Origin: an uncultured Alistipes sp.
GTDB lineage: Bacteria; Bacteroidota; Bacteroidia; Bacteroidales; Rikenellaceae
Assembly (NCBI GenBank): GCA_947174295.1
Contig: CAMWIG010000110.1
Coordinates: 1-6,897, forward strand
Direction of reading: 5' to 3'
Length of the DNA: 6,897 bases
Each line of letters opens with the position of its first letter. Within the stretch, counting starts at the first letter, position 1. Below the pieces are notes generated by a model. The model was given only the letters and a program-made list of their open reading frames with translations, made no database searches and was not told the origin of the DNA. The translations under genes and the position numbers were made by a program. Shown one piece after another: positions 1 to 5,597 of the stretch.

Positions 1-1
1 C

Positions 2-835
2 GGCGAGGTTCTGACCGACAGACGCTCCGACTGCGGCGGCGGGGACAACGGCGAGCCGGAAGCACCCGAGCTGACGCTGCGCCGCGTGTGGGAGTTCGCG
101 ACGACGGCTCCGGCGGAGGAGCTGCGCTTCATCCTCGAAGCCAAAAGGCTCAACAAGGCGGCCGCCGAGCGTTCGTTCGAGGGCGAATACGGCCACTCGC
201 TCGGCAAGACCCTCAAACAGAGCCGCGAAATAGGCATCATGGGCGATAGCATCTTCTCGCGCATACTCTCCTACACGTCGGCGGCATGCGATGCGCGCAT
301 GGCCGGAGCCATGATTCCCGTGATGAGCAATTCGGGCAGCGGCAATCAGGGCATTGCGGCCACGCTGCCCGTGGTCGTCTACGCCGAAGAGTGCGCAGCC
401 GACGAGGAGCACACGGTGCGCGCACTCGTACTCAGCCATCTGACGGTCATATACATCAAGCAGAGTCTCGGCCGTCTGTCGGCCCTGTGCGGCTGCGTGG
501 TGGCGGCCACAGGGTCGAGCTGCGGCATAACCTACCTCATGGGCGGCGGTTACGACGAGGTGTCGTATGCCGTGAAGAACATGATAGCCAATCTGACAGG
601 AGTGATATGCGACGGTGCGAAACCGAGCTGCGCGCTGAAACTGTCGAGCGGCGTATCGACGGCCGTACTGTCGGCGATGCTGGCCATGGAGCACAAGTGT
701 GTGACCTCGGTCGAAGGCATCATCGACGACGACGTCGACCGTTCGATACGCAACCTGACCGCAATAGGCCGCGACGGCATGAATGAAACCGACCGTCTGG
801 TACTCGAAATTATGACCGGCAAATCGCAATGCTGA
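2..835 (+). CDS. L-cysteine desulfidase / L-serine dehydratase alpha-type protein (CyuA/YhaM, UPF0597 family), 5' end missing
   Basis: The reading frame is open from the left edge (it translates from base 2), so the GTG at 86 is an internal Val codon and not a start. About 277 residues are visible; family members run to about 430, so roughly the N-terminal third lies outside. The family breaks down L-cysteine to pyruvate, sulfide and ammonia using a [4Fe-4S] cluster, or is annotated as the serine dehydratase alpha chain; it is cytoplasmic. Numbering from the codon at 86, the diagnostic stretch SGSGNQGI lies near residues 83-90. Cysteines in GSSCG (146) and in ICDGAKPSC (175 and 182) match the family's conserved cluster-ligand pattern, with a CX6C pair. 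The acidic stretch IIDDDVDRSI and the C-terminal IGRDGM are also family-like. A strong terminator follows the stop by about 30 nt. Whether cysteine or serine is the real substrate cannot be told from the sequence. Confidence 0.9.
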   Translation, partial: GEVLTDRRSDCGGGDNGEPEAPELTLRRVWEFATTAPAEELRFILEAKRLNKAAAERSFEGEYGHSLGKTLKQSREIGIMGDSIFSRILSYTSAACDARMAGAMIPVMSNSGSGNQGIAATLPVVVYAEECAADEEHTVRALVLSHLTVIYIKQSLGRLSALCGCVVAATGSSCGITYLMGGGYDEVSYAVKNMIANLTGVICDGAKPSCALKLSSGVSTAVLSAMLAMEHKCVTSVEGIIDDDVDRSIRNLTAIGRDGMNETDRLVLEIMTGKSQC

Positions 836-864
836 GCCGGGCGATGCAACATGCGGACACACAG

Positions 865-893
865 CGTCGTACCTTCGGGTACGGCGTTTTTTT
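865..893 (+). terminator. Rho-independent terminator with UUCG tetraloop
   Basis: A 9-bp stem (865-873 with 878-886, one G-U pair) is closed by the stable C(UUCG)G tetraloop and followed directly by seven T residues (887-893). It lies 30 nt past the stop of the cysteine desulfidase-type gene and separates it from the GlsB-type gene. The rest of 836-967 shows no gene. Only weak promoter-like sequence is seen before position 968 (a 4/6 match to the -7 box at 953-960, with no properly spaced -33 box). Confidence 0.93.
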
Positions 894-967
894 GTCTCCG
901 GGGCCGAACTACGGAACGGATTTTGCCCCAGTGCCGGTACGTATAACCAATAAAACATTGCGCGACT

Positions 968-1228
968 ATGTATTTCTTATGGTATTTATTGATCGGGCTC
1001 GTAGCCGGCTGGCTGGCGAACCTGATGGTCAAGGGGCATGGCGCCGGACTGTTCATCAACCTTATCGTCGGCATCGTCGGCGGTATTCTCGGCGGGTGGA
1101 TATTCTCGCTCTTCGGCCTCTTCGCCGTAGGTACGTTCGGGAGCCTCGTCATGGCACTCGTAGGTGCCGTGGTGCTGCTCTGGATTGTCTCGGCGCTCTC
1201 CCGCAACAAGACCAAAGCCAACGTTTAA
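968..1228 (+). CDS. GlsB/YeaQ/YmgE family stress-response membrane protein
   Basis: An 86-residue, very hydrophobic and glycine-rich protein with three predicted membrane segments, about residues 3-19, 28-48 and 57-77. A short polar loop (KGHGAG) follows the first segment, and the C-terminus is basic (SRNKTKANV). Length, the LVAGWLA motif in helix 1 and the GGILGGW glycine run in helix 2 fit the GlsB/YeaQ/YmgE (transglycosylase-associated) family of inner-membrane proteins linked to general, acid and osmotic stress. Their molecular role is not settled, and the 'transglycosylase-associated' label is historical. The ATG at 968 has no Shine-Dalgarno sequence, as is common in Bacteroidota. The next gene begins 19 nt after the stop on the same strand with no terminator or clear promoter between, so the two are probably one operon. 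Confidence 0.88.
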   Translation: MYFLWYLLIGLVAGWLANLMVKGHGAGLFINLIVGIVGGILGGWIFSLFGLFAVGTFGSLVMALVGAVVLLWIVSALSRNKTKANV

Positions 1229-1247
1229 CCTTTAAAACACAACCTTT

Positions 1248-1604
1248 ATGGACAAGACCAAAATCAACGACACCATCGACCGCGCGGCCGACAAGACCAA
1301 GAGCGCAGTCAACAACATCGCCGACAAGTTCGACAAAACAGCCGACAAGACTCGCGAGAAGTATTCGGAGGTGAAACACGACATGGGCGAGAAGTTCACC
1401 GAAGCGAAACACAACATGGGCGAGAAGTATTCGGAGGTGAAGCACGACATGGGCGAAAAGTTCACCGAGGCCAAGCACACCATGGGCGAGAAGGCCGAGC
1501 ACTACAAGAACGCAGCCAAGGAGAACATCTCCAAGGCCGCCGATCGCACCGAGGAGGCCGTACACCGCGCCGCCGACAAAATCAAGGAGAAGGTCGGCAA
1601 GTAG
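1248..1604 (+). CDS. LEA-like lysine-rich amphipathic protein built of 11-residue repeats
   Basis: A 118-residue protein with 23 Lys and no Leu, Pro, Cys, Trp or Gln. The whole chain can be laid out in an 11-residue register: 4-14, 15-25, 26-36, then four near-identical units at 37-47, 48-58, 59-69 and 70-80 (EKYSEVKHDMG alternating with EKFTEAKHNMG/EKFTEAKHTMG), followed by weaker units to residue 113. Hendecad repeats rich in Lys, Glu, Asp and Ala are typical of group 3 late-embryogenesis-abundant (LEA) proteins, which are disordered in water and form amphipathic helices on drying or at membranes. Bacterial YtxH- or CsbD-like stress proteins are the other option. No signal peptide or membrane segment is seen, so it is probably cytoplasmic. 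Its position 19 nt behind a GlsB-type gene suggests a stress operon. The function is inferred from repeat pattern and composition only; the reading frame itself is solid. Confidence 0.82.
   Translation: MDKTKINDTIDRAADKTKSAVNNIADKFDKTADKTREKYSEVKHDMGEKFTEAKHNMGEKYSEVKHDMGEKFTEAKHTMGEKAEHYKNAAKENISKAADRTEEAVHRAADKIKEKVGK
1356..1487 (+). repeat. Two tandem 66-bp repeats inside the LEA-like gene
   Basis: Copies at 1356-1421 and 1422-1487 match at 60 of 66 positions. Five of the six differences are silent and one changes Asn to Thr (residues 56 and 78). Each copy encodes two 11-residue units, so a 22-residue block appears to have been duplicated recently in frame. Confidence 0.95.
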
Positions 1605-1628
1605 CATTCCGCCGGCCTACGCCGCATG

Positions 1629-1661
1629 CGACCGCAGCATCCTCGGATACTGCGGTCGTTT
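1629..1661 (+). terminator. Probable rho-independent terminator after the GlsB / LEA-like pair
   Basis: A perfect 9-bp stem (1629-1637 with 1650-1658) is extended inside by a short second stem (1639-1641 with 1646-1648) across one mismatch. Only three T residues (1659-1661) follow, so termination may be partial. It begins 24 nt after the stop of the LEA-like gene. The T run is also the start of the next promoter's TTTG box. Confidence 0.7.
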
Positions 1662-1690
1662 GGCGTTGTAGGATTAATTTGCTAACTTTG
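1659..1690 (+). promoter_or_regulatory. Bacteroidota-type promoter for the flavin reductase gene
   Basis: A TTTG -33 box at 1659-1662 and a full TAnnTTTG -7 box (TAACTTTG) at 1683-1690 are separated by 20 bp, matching the housekeeping sigma consensus of this phylum. Transcription would start near 1695-1698, leaving a leader of only about 8-11 nt before the ATG at 1706. Confidence 0.82.
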
Positions 1691-1696
1691 CGCAAA

Positions 1697-1702
1697 AAGG
1701 AG
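1697..1702 (+). promoter_or_regulatory. Shine-Dalgarno sequence fixing the flavin reductase start
   Basis: AAGGAG lies 3 nt before the ATG at 1706. The in-frame TTG at 1679 would put the start inside the promoter, so 1706 is the likely start. This is the only strong Shine-Dalgarno match before any start in the window. It lies so close to the predicted transcription start that part of it may fall at the very 5' end of the message. Confidence 0.55.
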
Positions 1703-1705
1703 ACT

Positions 1706-2353
1706 ATGGCGAAACGGAGCTGGAAACCCGGAACGATGATATATCCGCTGCCCGCCGTGCTGGTGAGCTGCGGCCGGACTGAGGAGGAGTACAACCTCCT
1801 GACGGTGGCATGGACGGGCACGGTGTGCACCAATCCGCCGATGTGCTACGTCTCCATTCGGCCCGAACGCCACTCCTATCCCATAATCCGCCGCACGGGC
1901 GAGTTCGTCATCAACCTCACCACGTCGGCAATGGCCCGCGCCACCGACTGGTGCGGCGTGAAGTCGGGGCGCGACTTCGACAAGTTCCGCGAAACGGGAC
2001 TCACGCCCCGAAAAGCGGCCGTGGTCGATGCTCCCGTCGTGGACGAATCGCCGATAGCAATCGAGTGCCGCGTGCGGCAGGTCATTCCTCTCGGCTCGCA
2101 CGACATGTTCCTCGCCGAGGTGGTGAACGTGCAGGTCGACGAGTCGCTCATCGACCCCGAGTCGGGCCGTTTCGACCTCGAACGCGCCAGACCGTTAGTC
2201 TACTCCCATGGCGAATACTTCGAGCTCGGAGAGCTCATCGGGCACTTCGGCTGGTCGGTGCGCCGCCGTAAGACGATAGCCCGCGAGCGCAATGCCGCCG
2301 CCGGCCGTCGCAATTCCGCAACGAAACATACCCGCAAAGAATGCAAAAAATAA
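1706..2353 (+). CDS. Flavin reductase family protein (FMN-binding split barrel)
   Basis: A 215-residue protein of the flavin reductase-like / flavoredoxin-type family, which binds FMN in a split barrel and passes electrons from NAD(P)H or a partner protein. It is probably cytoplasmic. Family marks in order: PLPAVLVS (14-21), NLLTVAWTG (30-38), the NPPMCYVSIRP stretch (43-53), TGEFVINL (64-71), an Asp-Lys-Phe segment around 92-94, and GSHDMFLAEV (130-139) late in the barrel. The last 30 or so residues are strongly basic and look like an unstructured tail beyond the domain. The start at 1706 is chosen over TTG 1679 because of the promoter and Shine-Dalgarno sequence. The 3' end overlaps the MscS gene by 13 nt. 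The physiological electron partner and substrate cannot be named from the sequence. Confidence 0.88.
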   Translation: MAKRSWKPGTMIYPLPAVLVSCGRTEEEYNLLTVAWTGTVCTNPPMCYVSIRPERHSYPIIRRTGEFVINLTTSAMARATDWCGVKSGRDFDKFRETGLTPRKAAVVDAPVVDESPIAIECRVRQVIPLGSHDMFLAEVVNVQVDESLIDPESGRFDLERARPLVYSHGEYFELGELIGHFGWSVRRRKTIARERNAAAGRRNSATKHTRKECKK

Positions 2354-3612
2354 TCTCCCGCTGGGTCGATTCTCTGCTGGTCGGCCTCGGATTCACCGAA
2401 ACGCAGGCCGACGGCGTCGACCAATGGATAATTCTCGGCATAATCTGCGTCATAGCGATGGCGGTCGACCTCGTATGCCGCACGGTGCTTCTCAAAGTGG
2501 TGAACCGCATAGTCCGCCGCACCAAGGCGCATTGGGACGACATAGTCTTCGACTCGAAGGTTCTGCGCCGCTTCTGCAACATCATCACGCCGCTGCTGCT
2601 GCACGCCATGCTCCCTGCGGCGTTTCCCGAGGATTCGCCGGTGCTGTCGCTCATCCTGCGCATATTGCAAATCTACATCGTCCTCACTGTCCTGAGGTTC
2701 ATCAACACTCTGCTCGAAGCGATATTCGAGGCGGCCGAAAATCTCGACCAGTGGCAGGGCAAGCCGCTCAAAGGACTGATGCAGACCGGGCAGGTCGCAG
2801 CCATAATAGTAGGCGCGATACTCATCATCTCGATACTCATCGACAAGTCGCCGACGATTCTTCTGACGGGTCTCGGAGCTTCGGCTGCGGTCATGATGCT
2901 GATATTCAAGGACAGCATACTCGGTCTGGTGGCCGGTGTGCAGCTCTCGGCCAACAACATGCTCAAAGTGGGCGACTGGATAGCCATGCCGAAGTATGGC
3001 GTCGACGGAATGGTCACCGAAGTAGCCCTGACGATAGTCAAGGTGCGCAACTGGGACAACACCATCGTCACGCTGCCGCCCTATGTGCTCATCAGCGACT
3101 CGTTTCAGAACTGGCAGGCCATGCGCGACAGCGGCGGCCGAAGGGTCAAGCGCAGCATCTCGATCGACATGTCGACCGTCGGGTTCTGCACTTCGGAGCA
3201 GATCGAGCGATTCGCCCGCACGGGCCTTCTGCACGACTACGTGACGCAGACCGGGGAGCGCATCGACAGTTTCAACCAGGCCAACGGCGTAACGCCCGAA
3301 ACGCGCGACCTCGACGGCATGCGGATGACCAATCTCGGAGCGCTGCGCAACTACATCATGGCATATCTGCGCCGCCGCGACGACGTCAACAAGTCGATGC
3401 TGCTCAACGTGCGCCAGCTGCAACCCACCGAGCACGGAATACCTTTGGAGCTCTACTTCTTCACCTCGGCAGTGGACTGGATGACCTACGAGCGCATACA
3501 GTCCGAGGTGTTCGACCACGTGTTGGCCGTCGTTCCGCTGTTCGGGCTGCGTGTGTTCCAGAGGCCGACCGGCGAAGACCTGCGGCTCGTGCGCAATGAC
3601 GCAATCCGATAG
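2341..3612 (+). CDS. MscS-family mechanosensitive ion channel, YbdG type
   Basis: A 423-residue inner-membrane channel, close to the roughly 415 residues of E. coli YbdG, a miniconductance-type MscS homologue that helps cells release solutes on osmotic downshift. Hydrophobic segments lie at about 28-48, 80-93, 101-120 and 148-168, and the pore-lining TM3 region at about 171-200 (LLTGLGASAAVMMLIFKDSILG). The MscS beta domain follows: VGDWIAMP (210-217), the VTEVALTIVKVRNWDN region (225-240) and the TLPPYVLISDSFQNW region (244-258), then SGGRRVKRSI (264-273), very like YbdG. The C-terminal alpha/beta part ends near GLRVFQRPTG. The gene starts inside the end of the flavin reductase gene, so it is probably co-transcribed and may be translationally coupled. 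No terminator with a T run is seen after it. Confidence 0.93.
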   Translation: MQKIISRWVDSLLVGLGFTETQADGVDQWIILGIICVIAMAVDLVCRTVLLKVVNRIVRRTKAHWDDIVFDSKVLRRFCNIITPLLLHAMLPAAFPEDSPVLSLILRILQIYIVLTVLRFINTLLEAIFEAAENLDQWQGKPLKGLMQTGQVAAIIVGAILIISILIDKSPTILLTGLGASAAVMMLIFKDSILGLVAGVQLSANNMLKVGDWIAMPKYGVDGMVTEVALTIVKVRNWDNTIVTLPPYVLISDSFQNWQAMRDSGGRRVKRSISIDMSTVGFCTSEQIERFARTGLLHDYVTQTGERIDSFNQANGVTPETRDLDGMRMTNLGALRNYIMAYLRRRDDVNKSMLLNVRQLQPTEHGIPLELYFFTSAVDWMTYERIQSEVFDHVLAVVPLFGLRVFQRPTGEDLRLVRNDAIR

Positions 3613-3686
3613 CGGGAGTTGCATGGAAACCGCACATGCGGGGCGCTCTGTACCGCACGTATTATTTATCGCAAACTGTACGACGT

Positions 3687-4334
3687 ATGAAAATCACGAT
3701 ATCTCCGCCGCGGCTCGAACCGATGCTTAATGAGGATATGCCGTTTTCGTCGATTGCCGCCGATGCCGATATCGAGGATGCGGAGGCGTGCCGCTTTTGC
3801 CGCGAGACTGTCGCGGAGTTCGCGCCGCGCACGCTGACTGTCGGCGGCTGCGTGTTCGACCGCGTGCGGCTGGCGTCGCTGCGCATGCGCGGCGTGCGCT
3901 TTTATGACGTGCGTTTCGAGCGCTGCGACCTGTCGATGGCCGATTTGCGCGGAGCGAGCTTCAATCGGGTAGAGTTCGCCGGGTGCAAACTCCAAGGCGC
4001 CGATTTGTCGGAGACGACTATGAATCATGTCGTGATTGCGGATACCTCGGCCCGTTACGCGAATCTCGCGATGAGCCGTTTGCGGCACGTCCGTCTTGCG
4101 GGGGCGGACTTTCGGGGCGGAGTGCTGGCTGATATGAAGACCGAGCTGGTCGAGGTATTGCGCTGCGACTTTACGGAGGCTGATTTCTCGCACACACGGC
4201 TCGCCGGTCTCGACTTTCGCGACTCGGCGATCGACGGCATCGCGGTGAACCCGTCCGACCTGCGCGGTGCGACCGTCTCGACATGGCAGGCAGCCGCGCT
4301 TATCCGCATCCTCGGCGTTCGGGTCGAGGATTGA
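3687..4334 (+). CDS. Pentapeptide-repeat protein of Qnr/MfpA size
   Basis: A 215-residue protein. From residue 57 to 187 every fifth residue is a buried-type Leu, Phe, Met, Val or Ile with few exceptions (Ala122, Thr152), and the residue two before it is nearly always small (Ala, Cys, Val, Ser, Thr). That gives about 27 pentads in one unbroken register, predicting a right-handed square beta-helix of nearly seven coils. The C-terminal stretch (DLRGATVSTWQAAALIRILGV, broken here as DLRGATVS then TWQAAALIRILGV) resembles the terminal helix used for dimer formation in Qnr and MfpA proteins. The N-terminal 50 residues (MKITISPP start) are not repeats. Qnr/MfpA proteins mimic DNA and protect gyrase, but most pentapeptide proteins have no known role, so resistance should not be assumed. 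ATG 3687 is preferred over ATG 3636, whose 17 extra residues look unrelated. Asp codons are GAT in 10 of 19 cases, against 2 of 27 in the MscS gene. Confidence 0.88.
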   Translation: MKITISPPRLEPMLNEDMPFSSIAADADIEDAEACRFCRETVAEFAPRTLTVGGCVFDRVRLASLRMRGVRFYDVRFERCDLSMADLRGASFNRVEFAGCKLQGADLSETTMNHVVIADTSARYANLAMSRLRHVRLAGADFRGGVLADMKTELVEVLRCDFTEADFSHTRLAGLDFRDSAIDGIAVNPSDLRGATVSTWQAAALIRILGVRVED

Positions 4335-4341
4335 TGATAAC

Positions 4342-4374
4342 AAAAACCCCGCTTCGATATGGCGGGGTTATTTG
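4342..4374. terminator. Bidirectional rho-independent terminator between convergent genes
   Basis: A perfect 8-bp stem AACCCCGC/GCGGGGTT (4345-4352 with 4362-4369) has a 9-nt loop. It is flanked by A5 on the left and a T-rich tail (TTATTTG) on the right. Read on the minus strand, the stem is followed by GGGGTTTTTG, so it can end transcripts from both the pentapeptide-repeat gene (+) and purT (-). Confidence 0.9.
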
Positions 4375-4408
4375 TTGCAAAGCGGAAAGGGAACCTGCCG
4401 ATTGTGAT

Positions 4409-5578
4409 TCAATACACCTTGATTTTCGCGGCGGCGGCTTTCGTAGCGTCGCGCAGTGCGTCGAGGTCGCTGCCGACGGGGGCATAGCGCACCACGACGC
4501 CCATGCGTCGGTTGAGTTTCGTGCGCGGTTTGCCGAAGATGCGCAGGTAGGTGTTCTCCTCGCTGCAAACCTCCTCCTCGCCGCTGTACTGCGGGCGCTC
4601 GGCGCTGGCGATGGGCGAGAGGATGACGGCGCTCGCACCCATTCGTTCGAGCGATATGCGCGGGATGGGCAGCCCGAGCATGGCGCGCAGGTGCAGTTCG
4701 AACTCGTTGAGGTTCTGCGTGCCGGCCAGAGTCACCATTCCGGTGTCGTGCGGACGCGGCGACAGCTCGGAGAAGTAGACTCCGTTTTCGTGGCTGAGGA
4801 AGAACTCCACGCCCCACAGTCCGGCGCCGGTGAGGGCGCGCGTAACCTTCTCGGCCATGCGCTGCGCCTCGCGCAGGTGCTCCTCGGAGATAGGTGCGGG
4901 CTGGAAGCTCTCGCGGTAGTCGCCGCCCTTCTGCACGTGGCCGATAGGCGGGCAGAACAGGGTCGGGCCGTTCTTCGGCGTCACGGTGAGGAGCGTGATT
5001 TCGCTGTCGAAGCGTATGAACTCCTCGACGATGAGCTCGCGGATATCGCCGCGGCTGCCGCTGCAACCGTACTCCCACGCCTTGGCGAGCTCCTCGCGCG
5101 AAGAGACGAGCGACTGGCCCTTGCCCGAGGAGGACATGAGCGGTTTGACGACGCACGGGAAGCCGATTTTCTCGGCTGCGGCGCACAGTTCCTCGTAGGA
5201 TTCGGCGTAGAAATAGCGGGCGGTTTTGAGCCCCAGCTCCTTGGCGGCGAGGTCGCGGATGGCTTTGCGATTCATCGTGAAGTTCACGGCCTTGGCGCTC
5301 GGCACGACCTGGATGCCCTCGCGCTCGAAATCGTAGAGACGTTCGGTGCGGATGGCTTCGATTTCGGGAACGATGATGTCGGGGCGGTGACGCTCGACCG
5401 CGGCCGCGAGAGCTTCGCCGTCGAGCATGTCGAACACTTCGCACTCGTCGGCAACCTGCATGGCCGGCGCGCCTGCGTAGGAGTCGCATGCGATGATGTA
5501 TTGGCCTTTGCGTTGAGCCGCGATGACGAACTCCTTACCCAATTCGCCGGAACCCAGCAGAAGAATCTTTTTAGTCAT
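4409..5578 (-). CDS. purT: Formate-dependent phosphoribosylglycinamide formyltransferase (GAR transformylase 2)
   Basis: A 389-residue ATP-grasp enzyme, matching E. coli PurT (392). It makes formylglycinamide ribonucleotide from GAR, formate and ATP through formyl phosphate, the third step of purine synthesis, without a folate donor. It is cytoplasmic. Landmarks: nucleotide/GAR-binding LLLGSGELGKE (6-16), PEIEAI (71-76), TMNRKAIR (101-108), ATP-grasp VVKPLMSSSGKGQS (143-156), VEEFIRFDSEITLLTV (184-199), GVEFF with Glu258, FSELSPRPHDTGMVTL (269-284) carrying the Mg-binding Glu271, NEFELHLRAMLGLP (291-304), and FGKP...RRMG (348-360), whose Lys350 and Arg357/Arg358 correspond to the phosphate-binding residues. 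No expected active-site residue appears to be missing. It starts 19 nt after the glycosyltransferase stop with no promoter or terminator between, so it is probably co-transcribed. No purine riboswitch-like structure is seen in that 19-nt gap. Confidence 0.97.
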   Translation of the reverse strand: MTKKILLLGSGELGKEFVIAAQRKGQYIIACDSYAGAPAMQVADECEVFDMLDGEALAAAVERHRPDIIVPEIEAIRTERLYDFEREGIQVVPSAKAVNFTMNRKAIRDLAAKELGLKTARYFYAESYEELCAAAEKIGFPCVVKPLMSSSGKGQSLVSSREELAKAWEYGCSGSRGDIRELIVEEFIRFDSEITLLTVTPKNGPTLFCPPIGHVQKGGDYRESFQPAPISEEHLREAQRMAEKVTRALTGAGLWGVEFFLSHENGVYFSELSPRPHDTGMVTLAGTQNLNEFELHLRAMLGLPIPRISLERMGASAVILSPIASAERPQYSGEEEVCSEENTYLRIFGKPRTKLNRRMGVVVRYAPVGSDLDALRDATKAAAAKIKVY

Positions 5579-5597
5579 GATATGTTTTATTTGAGGT

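Noticed and set aside
953..960. Possible -7 box before the GlsB-type gene
   Set aside because: Only 4 of 6 informative bases match TAnnTTTG and the nearest TTTG (922-925) is 27 bp away, too far for a normal promoter.
1356..1487. Tandem repeats read as a CRISPR-like array
   Set aside because: The repeats are directly adjacent with no spacers and are in frame within a coding gene.
1149..1607. Long antisense frame opposite the GlsB and LEA-like genes
   Set aside because: It mirrors the repeated sequence and codon bias of the real plus-strand genes. It has no promoter and its protein is low-complexity with no recognisable fold.
2200..3624. A 474-codon minus-strand frame and a 435-codon plus-strand frame over the MscS gene
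   Set aside because: Both are open only because high-GC coding DNA has few stops in shadow frames. The MscS frame has clear family motifs along its whole length, and the others are rich in His, Arg and Asp with none.
3630..3641. Small hairpin after the MscS gene (CCGC-ACAT-GCGG)
   Set aside because: The stem is only 4 bp and no T run follows, so it is not supported as a terminator.
3636..3686. Upstream ATG start for the pentapeptide-repeat protein
   Set aside because: The added 17 residues are not family-like, while MKITISPP at 3687 resembles usual N-termini of such proteins.
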